Shown: in pieces, positions 16,420 to 24,040 of the stretch
Numbering within the stretch: the first letter of the stretch is position 1
How the letters are laid out: each line of letters begins with the position of its first letter
Source: DAOTVX01 sp034436015
GTDB taxonomy: Bacteria > Chloroflexota > Anaerolineae > Anaerolineales > Villigracilaceae
DNA length: 47,210 bases
Assembly (NCBI GenBank): GCA_034436015.1
Contig: DAOTWG010000023.1
Location: 1-47,210 of the forward strand
Direction of reading: 5' to 3'
Position numbers and translations under genes: made by a program
Notes under the pieces: generated by a model
Databases searched by the model: none
What the model was told of the DNA's origin: nothing
Seen by the model: only the letters and a program-made list of their open reading frames with translations

Positions 16420-17034
16420 CTACCACAGTGCTTCCACCGATTCGAGGGGAATCGGTCCAGCGCGCAAGAGACGCGGCGACGCGCCGCTGCAATCTACGAC
16501 GGTGGAGGGAACGCCCCCGGGCGACGCGCCGCCGTCCAGGATAAGGGGAATGCGACCACCGAGCTGTTCCCACACCTCGCTTGCCGTGGTTGGGCTGGCG
16601 CAACCGGAAAGATTCGCCGAAGTAACCGCCATCGGCCCGGCCGCGCGTAGCAGCGTCCGCGCGATGGGATGGTCCGGCAAACGAACGCCAACGGTCGACG
16701 TCATGGAGATAGCCGGCGGCAGGTTCGGATGTCGGGGCAGGACCAGCGTCAGTGGACCAGGCCAAAAACGCGCAGCGAGACGCAACGCAGAGGGCGGCAG
16801 CTCGGCCACCACTTCTGACAGCTGTTCCATCTCGCCAATGAGCACAGGGATGGCCTTCTCCACATTCCTGTCCTTGACAAGATAAATCTGTTCGATGGCG
16901 GCATTGTCAAACGCCAACGCGCCGACCCCATAGACAGTATCCGTCGGGAAGGCAACCAGGCCGCCGCCCCGAAGAACGGCGATGGCCTGTTCCAGCCAGC
17001 TCTCTTCACGAACCGAAAGAAGACGTGTTTCCAT
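16420..17034 (-). CDS. tsaC: L-threonylcarbamoyladenylate synthase (Sua5/YrdC/TsaC)
   Basis: It makes threonylcarbamoyl-AMP from threonine, bicarbonate and ATP, the first step of t6A formation at A37 of ANN-decoding tRNAs. The 204-residue protein has GGLVAFPTDTVYGVGALAFD, KDRNVEKAIPVLI, FWPGPLTLVLPRH, VGVRLPDHPIARTLL, PMAVTSANLSG and DGGASPGGVPSTVVD, the complete YrdC-domain series. It lacks the extra C-terminal Sua5 domain. The start METRLL at 17034 is chosen because the domain begins there; a longer TTG reading at 17097 is not backed by a ribosome site. Its pathway partners TsaE and TsaB are encoded in the same window at 39.2-40.4 kb. Confidence 0.9.
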   Translation of the reverse strand: METRLLSVREESWLEQAIAVLRGGGLVAFPTDTVYGVGALAFDNAAIEQIYLVKDRNVEKAIPVLIGEMEQLSEVVAELPPSALRLAARFWPGPLTLVLPRHPNLPPAISMTSTVGVRLPDHPIARTLLRAAGPMAVTSANLSGCASPTTASEVWEQLGGRIPLILDGGASPGGVPSTVVDCSGASPRLLRAGPIPLESVEALW

Positions 17035-17113
17035 TTGTCTTTGCTTCAGAAAGCCACAAGGAACTTCTCTCGCGGAAAAAAGCCGCCTTGTCCGCAATCA
17101 TCTAGTTTGCCTT

Positions 17114-17527
17114 CTACACGCCTTGATCCTGCTCTTTAGCGCCATACCCAGGGCCGTTGCGGAAAAAGTCATAGTTGGCTTGAATATCCTGACGCAGATC
17201 AACCACCTCGCCCGGTTGGAGTTGCCGCACGCAATCCAACACTACTCTGTTCCCATGATGGTTGACGCCTTCGTAACGCCCGGTCAGACCAACACGGCTA
17301 ATATATTCGCCGCCCTTCGCCGTATACGCCGACGGCACTTCATCTTCCGGGAAAATCGCTCCATAGGGGCATGCCGGCACGCAGGCGCCGCAGTCAATGC
17401 AGGTATCCGGGTCAATGTACATCCAGGGGTATTGCTCAATCGGTTGCCCCGGCACGATGCAATCCACCGGACAGACCTCGATACAACCGCGATCGCGCAG
17501 ACACAAACTGGTGATAATGTAAGTCAT
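17114..17527 (-). CDS. seven-iron-type ferredoxin family protein
   Basis: A 137-residue electron carrier. The first cluster motif is CLRDRGCIEVCPVDC and the second CIDCGACVPACP, which is the arrangement of bacterial 7Fe/8Fe ferredoxins. MTYIITSLC is a typical N-terminus. After the clusters come about 65 residues not needed for iron binding (EDEVPSAYTAKGGEYI onward), longer than simple ferredoxins. The start ATG 17527 is preceded by AGGAGGAATCTCC. It is expressed from its own promoter at 17563-17591. Its redox partner is not evident from neighbours. Confidence 0.88.
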   Translation of the reverse strand: MTYIITSLCLRDRGCIEVCPVDCIVPGQPIEQYPWMYIDPDTCIDCGACVPACPYGAIFPEDEVPSAYTAKGGEYISRVGLTGRYEGVNHHGNRVVLDCVRQLQPGEVVDLRQDIQANYDFFRNGPGYGAKEQDQGV

Positions 17528-17562
17528 GGAGATTCCTCCTCGTTGGATTGAGAATTTGATAT

Positions 17563-17591
17563 ATTCTACCCTAAAAAACCGCATCAAACAA
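17563..17591 (-). promoter_or_regulatory. promoter of the ferredoxin gene
   Basis: On the minus strand TTGTTT (17586-17591) is followed by a 17-bp spacer and TAGAAT (17563-17568), 35 bp upstream of the start codon. Confidence 0.6.
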
Positions 17592-17849
17592 GATAGTCGA
17601 ACTTCTTCCTCGCTGCCGGCACCTACCCCTCCCTGCTAAAAAGTTCCTTTCGTCGGTTTTCCCCCAACAATTAACCTCACTGTGATTTCTCGCTCTCCCT
17701 GCGCATTGGGAAAGAGTGCCACTGCGAATCACGCCGACCTCGAACGGGATGATTTCTCCACTCACTTCTCCGCGCCCGTTCAGGCGACAAGCACCAACGC
17801 CGAACGGCGCACATCCTATAGGCCGACCTGATTGAAGAAGGGCATTGCC

Positions 17850-18270
17850 TAGGCTGCAAAGCGCCAGCATTCTGTGCGCTGTCAGTCTCAACCCATTCGG
17901 CGCGTTGCAAGAGGTGTGGGTGATGCTCCCAGAGGAGAAGATCGCCGGCCTCGGCGAATCGCCGCGCAAGCATCTGCTGTCGCTCGGTCGGCACGGCCTG
18001 GTGCTCCGCGCCCCAATGCACAGAGACGATGACGAATGCGCCGTCTTCACATGCCCGATGAACGACCGTAGTGCGGCCTCCACAGCAAGCAGCGTCCAAA
18101 CGTCATCGAAGGCCAAGAAAGCCAGTCGCAAGCCGTTGCTTCGGTGGACTACCGGCTCCAATGTCGAGCCTAGGGGAGTCAGATCGATCGCCTCCAGCCG
18201 CGAGGCGGTGAATCGCAGTCCCCTGCAGGCCGCAGTCGCAGCGGCAGTTATTGGCGACGGAAAGCAAGCC
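17850..18270 (-). pseudogene. shattered CapA/PgsA-like (poly-gamma-glutamate synthesis type) gene
   Basis: Three minus-strand frames in succession carry pieces of a CapA-family metallophosphatase-like protein. The first, about 18270-18180, reads GLLSVANNCRCDCGLQG (the family has LANNHxxDxGxxG). The second, about 18170-18100, reads LEPVVHRSNGLRLAFLAFDD. The third, about 18040-17860, reads FVIVSVHWGAEHQAVPTERQ then LLLWEHHPHLLQ (the family has VSVHWGxEYxxxPTxRQ and GHHPHVxQ). At least two frameshifts separate them and the N-terminus is missing. The gene is dead. Order and spacing of the motifs make the family call good despite decay. Confidence 0.7.
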
Positions 18271-18465
18271 CTATCTCCAGGAGACAAGCGCCTCGGACGC
18301 CGAATCGTCTGTACACAGATTGTAACCTTCCCTATGAGATTGCCCGGGAGATCGATCGCCGGGGGATTTTCCTGATTGGCAAAGGCCGGATCGGCGGTCC
18401 GCAGACGCCTCGTCAGGAAACCAAATGAATCGGCAACAGGGGTCACACTGCGCCCGAGGCTAAGA

Positions 18466-19530
18466 TTAATTACCTAGCGCCACAATGATTATTGTGTAGT
18501 AGGCGTTTCGGCCAGTCTCTCGGGCATTTGCAGTGGTAAAGCGCCATTCCACGGCGGCCTGAGCGTCCTTCCGCCCCTTTGTCCAGGCCCCCATTTCTTG
18601 CCATACCGCTTCTAGGCCCGGCAGACGCCTATGCAAGCATGGAAGGGCCAGAACACAGCCGGCTGCCATGCTTTGGGGTGTAATGAAATGCCAACTTCCG
18701 GGACAACGGGCAGGCCTCCTCCGGCGGAAAAGCCCGGCACAACAGTGGTCGGCATATGGGTGTTCAGATTGTCCGACGCCACCCGGATGACCTCTGCTTC
18801 TGATCTCATCCACCAGCATGCTCATCGGGCGAGCAAACTCCTTCCGGTGCCATGTTCCGTCACCGTGACCTTTCGCTGCCTTTTCAAAGGTTGGAAGACC
18901 AGAGACAGATTCCAACTCCCGTGTCGTTCATACGCAATCTACTCGCCGGGGCTGGCCCGCCTTCATAGGCAACGGCTCGTGAGCGTCCTCCAGAAAGCAC
19001 ACCGCCAGCCATGTGGGGTCATAGGGTTCACCATACGATTCCAACACATCCTCCATCCGCCCGATGCAACCGGCCATCACCTGATCTATGCGCCACTGCT
19101 CCTTCGGCCAAGGGTTGAGGTAACACCCTTTGCACCGTTTTGTCGGAGATGGACTCCATCACCCCAAGTTCTACCCATGTGTCGGCCAGAAGTTGCATCG
19201 TCCGGCGTTCTCGCCCCGGGGGTGGAACACGGCAGGCCAGAGCTATCAGACCGGCCTCCTGTTTTCTGTCCGGTTTCCACCGGACACTCGGACGAGAGCG
19301 CTCGGAGAGAGCGGTCTCCAGGCCCGCTTCGGCAAAATGTTTCCGGATGTTGAGGACTGCTTATGAGGAACCGACCTACAGGGCGGCGGCCATCAAATCA
19401 CCGTTGTTTTCCTCCGCCAAAAGCAGCAGGAGACAGGCGCAGGTAAGCATTCGCGCCCCACTTCCTCCTTTTTTGCGAAGATGATACAAGTACGATTTCT
19501 GTTCTTCGTTATAACTGAACGGGACACTTC
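18466..19530 (-). pseudogene. degenerate IS630-family transposase
   Basis: Read on the minus strand from about 19530 to 18466, frames must be switched several times, but almost the whole transposase can be followed. The order is: FSYNEEQKSYLYHLRKKG; NIRKHFAEAGLETAL; LIALACRVPPPGRERRTMQL; LLADTWVELGVMESISDKTV; MEDVLESYGEPYDPTWLAVC; RKEFARPMSMLVDEIR; SEAEVIRVASDNLNTH (DDE_3 Asp region); and finally LEAVWQEMGAWT then AVEWRFTTANARE. This is the order in IS630-type transposases with an N-terminal helix-turn-helix and C-terminal DDE domain. In-frame stops and frameshifts make it inactive. It directly abuts the CapA remnant. Confidence 0.8.
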
Positions 19531-19862
19531 TCGGGTCTAGGCATAGCTTCCTTCCCCCCGCCAGAGTTTGGAAGGAAGGATACCACCCCACAACTTTCAT
19601 GGTCAAAGAGCAGGGGCATCCAGGCCTTCATGGCCGATCCGTTTCAGCGACGACGGTTTTTTGCCGCCGGAGCATGGCTCGGCGCCTTGCCAATCATGAT
19701 CATTTACCCAACCCTCCAGGATCAAATTGCAGGTAGTCTGACTCGGGGCACGGTGAGGGGGTGAGGGCGAGTCGCTCTCCGTCTTGTAACCCCGCGCGGA
19801 ACCGTGGCTTTCCGAAAATAAAGGGCTGCTTCGAATGTTTCTCAAAGCAACCCTATTAAGAG
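19531..19862. other. gap without recognisable gene
   Basis: I see no supported gene here. CTTCCTTCC (19547-19555) and GGAAGGAAG (19570-19578) form a 9-bp inverted repeat just outside the transposase remnant. It could be a hairpin or an eroded element end. Confidence 0.4.
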
Positions 19863-19957
19863 TGGCGGGGAGGGCGGGATTCGAACCCGCGGCTGAGGTT
19901 TTAGCCCCAGCACTCACTTAGCAGGCGAGCCCAATCGGCCATCTCTGGCACCTCCCC
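19863..19957 (-). tRNA. tRNA-Ser(GCT)
   Basis: On the minus strand the acceptor GGGGAGG pairs with CCTCCCC, followed by G and an encoded CCA. The anticodon loop CTGCTAA gives GCT, reading AGC/AGU. A long variable arm (CTGGGGCTAAAACCTCAG) and the T-arm GGGTTCGAATCCC complete a class II serine tRNA. Confidence 0.95.
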
Positions 19958-20025
19958 GGAAACGCTCTGTCTCGATTGTAACGGAAAACTGCTGCTTTTC
20001 AAAGGGAACTGTGCGTCGCCAACAG

Positions 20026-20112
20026 CGGAGGGAGAGGGATTCGAACCCCCGGTGACCTCACGGCCACGACGGTTTTCAAGACCGTTGCCATAAACCACTC
20101 GGCCATCCCTCC
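20026..20112 (-). tRNA. tRNA-Ser(TGA)
   Basis: On the minus strand the acceptor GGAGGGA pairs with TCCCTCC. The anticodon loop CTTGAAA gives TGA, reading UCN codons. The variable arm is long, as in serine tRNAs, and the T-arm GGGTTCGAATCC is normal. CCA is not encoded here, unlike in the neighbouring tRNA-Ser(GCT) 68 bp away. Confidence 0.95.
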
Positions 20113-20175
20113 GGCAAACGGATTCTACCATAAACCAACACCTGCCCAATTGTCCTCTCGCCAGCGCTTTTCCTC

Positions 20176-22680
20176 TTATGCGTTGGCCACAAAGGCCGGG
20201 ATCTCCACGGTCGTCCCCTCGCCGGTTGGAACGAGGTAATACGGCAACCAGGCAACGCCAAAGAGGTTGAGGAAGACATCGCTCTTCTTGGGCGCAATGA
20301 CGATTTGTGCCACATCATTCACCGCATCGCCCCAACGAGCGTTGATTTCCTCCACGAGGCGCTGACGTTCCTCCTGTAGGCGGGTCAGTTGTTCGCGGTA
20401 GACACGCAACGCCTCCAGTGATTCGTCCACCTCTGCTTTAGCCTGCCCCGTCAGGCGGCGCTTCGTAAGCGAGGTGGAAATCCGCCGGCCACCGCGCCTG
20501 CCTAGGACGCCCAGAACGCCGAGGACGTTTTCCGCATGGGTGGCAATTTCCTCGCGTTTGCGCTCCTGTAACTCGATTTCATCCATACGCAGTTCGCGCT
20601 CCTCGCGCGCGATTTTCTCCTGCAAAGTCTTGATCTGACGATCAAGAGCGGCGATCGCCCTGGTCACTTCCGCGTCGCGCGCCTGGCGGGCTGCTTCCGA
20701 ACAGGCTGTCACGAACTCGGCTTGCGAGACCTCGGGCGTGGCATAGACCTTCAAGGCCTCATTGGCGCGCACTTCCACACGCACCGTACGATAGATCCAA
20801 TCCACAAAGTCGCGCTGCAAAGCAGTCAGCGCACGCGCATCCGAAAGCGGGGCATCCAAGGAGGCGAAGGAGGCCTGTGGGACAGGCGCGGGATCGAAAG
20901 CCTCCGGCGCGGGAAGGCGACAGGTGAAATCCTCCCAACGAATCATGCCACGCTGGTCAGGCCTGGCAACCAGAACCGATCGCGTCACTTCCCTATCCAG
21001 TGCAAACCTGCGCTCGAGGAAACGCGCCGTCGCCGAAGCGAGCAGAGCCGGCCGATAGAGCACCTCATACGTTGTCGCCCCCGACGGCAAGGATACCCCG
21101 GCCGTCGCAGCGGCCTTGACCAAGGAGAGATTAAGGGGCAAGAAGAATTCCGCCACCCCAGCCGGCGCGGCCGGGCGCGTACGGCTAGCAGCGCCCGTTC
21201 CAGATGCCTGGGCTTCTCTAGGCCCGGCGAAAGCCGTTGAAGTCGCGGATGGGGCAGGGGGCATTGCTGTTTCCAGCGTTGCCCCGGCCAATTGATTCAA
21301 GGCGGGAATCTGCGCGCGGGTGAGCGGCCCAGCCAGATAATTCATTGCCCAGCGCGTGTGGAAGAGTATCGGTTTGGGGGTCGATTCATGAACATTGTGC
21401 AACAGGAACACGCGCTTCTCCAATCGGGAAATCAATTTATCGAACGCCGCGCGGTTGAGACCGCTTGCGCTGGCACCTTCCAGCCCATCGAGCAAGCGTT
21501 GTTTATCTTGATCGGTCTGCAGTTTTCCAATGAACCAGGTGCCGGCATTGGAAATGGCTTTGTAGTCCAGGTCAATCGGGTTTTGTGTCGCCAGGAGCAC
21601 GCCCAAGCCAAAAGCACGTCCCTGTTTCAAGAGGCGCAATAAGGGCGGCTTGGAGGATGGATTTTGAACCGGCGGCAAGTAACCATGAATCTCATCCATG
21701 TAAAGAATGACGCGAAGGTTTGACGAACCGGGTTGAAAACGCATCCAGGTCTCGACTGCCGTAAACAGCAACGTCACGAAGAACATACGTTCCACGTCGG
21801 AGAGATGCGCCAGGTAAAAAATGGAGTGCCGCGGCCTCCCTTGCGGCGTGTAAAGCAAAGCGGCAATATCCAGTGGTTGACCAATCCGCCAGAGTTCGAA
21901 GGAGGGCGCGGCGAGGATATTGTTTAGGCGCAATGCCAGTTCGACCCGTTCCTTCGGGGGGAAGAAGGTATCCACCGAAAAGGCCCCAACCTTATTGAAA
22001 GGAGGGGTTTGAACTTGTAGGATAAGTTCGTTAAGGTCAAGTGGACGATTCTGACTCCAGGCTGCCTGAAAGATATGGGATAGCAAAACATGTTCACGCG
22101 AGCGAAGCGGGTCAATCCCCGAGAAACCTGCCAGCCCCAGAATAGCCATGACTGTGCTATTCATACGCTCGATCAGGATTTCACGGTGCAGCGTCCAATC
22201 TAACCCAGGCGATGTCAGCGAACCCAAAATGTTGATCGGTAGACCGGCATCGGAGCCAGGGGTATATACCGCATACCGAACCGAATCCTTGAGCGCCTGG
22301 ATGTGTTGGCGTTCCAGCCCCCATTCCGTCAACCCCTTGCGCCACTGCTCGGCGGCCTCGATTGCCGCCTGTTCTAACGACTTGCCCGTCCGACGGGCAA
22401 TCTCGGCGTTCATCCAGGGCCGAAAATCGTCAGCCGATAGGGCCGGAAAATGCAACAGGAGGTTGGTCAAGTCGCCTTTCGGGTCAATCAACAACGCCGG
22501 CATTCCTTGCAGGGCGGCCTCTTCCAGCAACGTGATGCAAAGGCCGGTTTTACCCGAGCCCGTCATTCCGACGACGATAGCGTGGGTCGTTAAATCATCC
22601 GGGTCATACCAAAAGGGTTGTGTGGTGGTGGCGCCGGCTTCCAAGTCGAACAGGCGACCAAGATAGAATTTTTTGCCCAT
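20176..22680 (-). CDS. HerA/DUF87-like P-loop ATPase with C-terminal coiled coil
   Basis: An 834-residue ATPase of the HerA/FtsK-TraG superfamily, whose members pump or remodel DNA. It opens MGKKFYLGRLFD, then DDLTTHAIVVGMTGSGKT (Walker A near residue 40), LLIDPKGDL, Walker B in VILYMDEIHGY near 327, and LLATQNPIDLDYKAISNAGT (sensor-like). Residues about 630-740 form a charged coiled coil (IAALDRQIKTLQEKIAREER onward), and the end LNLFGVAWLPYY is hydrophobic. The start at 22680 is chosen because GGAGGAG lies six bases upstream. No nurA- or mre11-like partner lies next to it, so the link to end resection is unproven. Confidence 0.85.
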   Translation of the reverse strand: MGKKFYLGRLFDLEAGATTTQPFWYDPDDLTTHAIVVGMTGSGKTGLCITLLEEAALQGMPALLIDPKGDLTNLLLHFPALSADDFRPWMNAEIARRTGKSLEQAAIEAAEQWRKGLTEWGLERQHIQALKDSVRYAVYTPGSDAGLPINILGSLTSPGLDWTLHREILIERMNSTVMAILGLAGFSGIDPLRSREHVLLSHIFQAAWSQNRPLDLNELILQVQTPPFNKVGAFSVDTFFPPKERVELALRLNNILAAPSFELWRIGQPLDIAALLYTPQGRPRHSIFYLAHLSDVERMFFVTLLFTAVETWMRFQPGSSNLRVILYMDEIHGYLPPVQNPSSKPPLLRLLKQGRAFGLGVLLATQNPIDLDYKAISNAGTWFIGKLQTDQDKQRLLDGLEGASASGLNRAAFDKLISRLEKRVFLLHNVHESTPKPILFHTRWAMNYLAGPLTRAQIPALNQLAGATLETAMPPAPSATSTAFAGPREAQASGTGAASRTRPAAPAGVAEFFLPLNLSLVKAAATAGVSLPSGATTYEVLYRPALLASATARFLERRFALDREVTRSVLVARPDQRGMIRWEDFTCRLPAPEAFDPAPVPQASFASLDAPLSDARALTALQRDFVDWIYRTVRVEVRANEALKVYATPEVSQAEFVTACSEAARQARDAEVTRAIAALDRQIKTLQEKIAREERELRMDEIELQERKREEIATHAENVLGVLGVLGRRGGRRISTSLTKRRLTGQAKAEVDESLEALRVYREQLTRLQEERQRLVEEINARWGDAVNDVAQIVIAPKKSDVFLNLFGVAWLPYYLVPTGEGTTVEIPAFVANA

Positions 22681-22858
22681 AACCATCTCCTCCACGAGAG
22701 CGCGGTTCGTGTTCGGCTCGCGCCCATAAAAAAAACGTAGAACCTCACCTTGACCGACAACCGGTTTCCACGCATTCTCTGCGCGCACGAGGAACGTGCG
22801 ACGTGAATACTCTTTTGTCCATTATAGCGCATTTCCGTCCTCCATCGCCGCGCTGCGC

Positions 22859-22887
22859 TTGAAGGGCGCAGTGTTTTAATGTATAGT
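22859..22887 (+). promoter_or_regulatory. promoter of the small membrane protein gene
   Basis: TTGAAG (22859-22864), a 17-bp spacer, then TATAGT (22882-22887), 30 bp before the start codon. Confidence 0.5.
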
Positions 22888-22917
22888 AAAGCAAGACTCT
22901 CCAAGGAGGTGATTCCA

Positions 22918-23421
22918 ATGTCCAAAAGCGACCTCTTGCGCATCCGGATTCGCGCTCTAACGCTCTTTGTGATAGCCGCTCTGACCCTGAGAGGGTTGAC
23001 CGCCCTGCCTCTCAGTTACGAGTTGGACTACCTCAATCGTGTAGCCGGACCACAGTCTATTTTCGTTCGTCTTTTCCCCAACGTGACCGCCTGGATCGGA
23101 CAGGTATACGATGGTCTGACAAACTGTTGGGCGCGCTATCCCTTCCTGGCCTATGGCACCGACTGGTTGGCCTTCGCGCATTTTGTCATTGCCCTGGCCT
23201 TCCTAGGCGTTCAGCACGATCCTATCAAGAATCGTTGGACCGTCGAATGGGCCATGCTTGCCTGCGCTCTTGTCATCCCTTGGACGCTCCTTTCCGGCGC
23301 AGTGCGCGGCATCCCCTGGTTCGGGCAATTGGTCGACATGGCTTTCGCTATCCTTGGAATCATTCCCCTAGCGTTCCTCCGCCGCGATATTCGACTTCTG
23401 GAAAGTCTCCCCTTGCCATAA
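22918..23421 (+). CDS. small membrane protein, unknown function
   Basis: A 167-residue protein with about four hydrophobic helices: LTLFVIAALTLRGLTALPL; WLAFAHFVIALAFLGV; WAMLACALVIPWTLLSGAV; LVDMAFAILGIIPLAFL. A soluble loop (YELDYLNRVAGPQSIFVRLF) separates helices 1 and 2. I do not recognise a named family. AAGGAGGTGATTCC before ATG 22918 is almost a full anti-16S match, so translation should be strong. It is divergent from the HerA-like gene and is followed by a ferredoxin gene. Confidence 0.75.
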   Translation: MSKSDLLRIRIRALTLFVIAALTLRGLTALPLSYELDYLNRVAGPQSIFVRLFPNVTAWIGQVYDGLTNCWARYPFLAYGTDWLAFAHFVIALAFLGVQHDPIKNRWTVEWAMLACALVIPWTLLSGAVRGIPWFGQLVDMAFAILGIIPLAFLRRDIRLLESLPLP

Positions 23422-23458
23422 GTGGGGAACGATGATAAATTTAGAAATAAGGTATGCT

Positions 23459-23476
23459 GATTGTCATTTGACAATC
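23459..23476. promoter_or_regulatory. perfect palindrome upstream of ferredoxin (operator candidate)
   Basis: GATTGTCA, spacer TT, TGACAATC: two perfect 8-bp arms, 50 bp before the ferredoxin start. The right arm contains TTGACA. The size and symmetry fit a dimeric repressor or activator site, but I cannot name the regulator. Confidence 0.45.
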
Positions 23477-23525
23477 CAGAGTAAGTGCAGCACCCTACAT
23501 AAAATCACCCTGCAAGGAGAATTCT

Positions 23526-23717
23526 ATGGCCCTCAAGATTACTGATGAATGCATTGCTTGTGGCGCCTGCCTGCCAGAGTGCCCAACGAATTCCATCACA
23601 GAAGGTACGCCGTATGTCATCAACCCCGACACGTGCGTGGAATGCGTTGGTTACTTCGATGCGCCGCAGTGTCAGGCGGTTTGCCCGGTGGCCGATGTCG
23701 CCATCATCAAAGCGTAA
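23526..23717 (+). CDS. 2[4Fe-4S] ferredoxin
   Basis: A 63-residue low-potential electron carrier. The first cluster motif is CIACGACLPECP and the second CVECVGYFDAPQCQAVCP. The second cluster has the inserted loop between cysteines 2 and 3 that is typical of the Allochromatium/Chloroflexi 2[4Fe-4S] type. CAAGGAGAATTCT precedes the ATG. It has its own terminator 18 bp after the stop and a palindrome upstream, so it is a monocistronic unit. Its redox partners are not identified. Confidence 0.95.
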   Translation: MALKITDECIACGACLPECPTNSITEGTPYVINPDTCVECVGYFDAPQCQAVCPVADVAIIKA

Positions 23718-23735
23718 CGAAACCCGCACAAGAAA

Positions 23736-23758
23736 GAAATCCCCTGGCCGGGGATTTC
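23736..23758 (+). terminator. terminator of the ferredoxin gene
   Basis: GAAATCCCC (23736-23744), loop TGGCC, GGGGATTTC (23750-23758), followed by TCGTTT. Confidence 0.8.
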
Positions 23759-23833
23759 TCGTTTAAAGGAGCTGCCTTCGTGCGCGCAGGAGGAAAGCCT
23801 GTGAAAGAGAACAATTCCACATGGAGCTCTTTT

Positions 23834-23997
23834 CGCGTGGTCGGTCTCTCTCGCTTCGGTCTAACAAGCGCTTTTCTTGTGGCTTTGACTTCAAAATTGG
23901 CTTCGTCTTTGACGTTTTCCCGCCAGCTCCACGAGAAAGTCCTCAGAAGAGGCCTGTCGTATAGGACGGCAAGACAGCCTTCCGAGATTGTCACAGC
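23834..23997 (+). repeat. dispersed intergenic repeat, copy B
   Basis: The second copy of the element at 8854-9035, in the same orientation. The first 80 bp align closely with small gaps; the rest is shortened relative to copy A but ends with the same AGACAGC, then GATTGTCACAG-type sequence. It lies between the ferredoxin terminator and the convergent gltX gene. Confidence 0.75.
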
Positions 23998-24040
23998 AAA
24001 AGCCCAAAATCAAGCAGCGCCGATACAAAAGAGCGCCGGA

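Noticed and set aside
17571..18446. Intact 291-residue minus-strand protein
   Set aside because: Only a short segment reads like CapA; the rest is out of frame with the CapA motifs, so this is a pseudogene reading through.
18631..19353. Plus-strand 240-codon open frame
   Set aside because: It runs antisense to the IS630 transposase remnant and shows no family motifs.
19863..20112. Integration hotspot with an island attached to the serine tRNAs
   Set aside because: No integrase and no repeated tRNA 3' end was found nearby; the IS630 debris lies past the 3' end of tRNA-Ser(GCT) but without attachment-site duplication.
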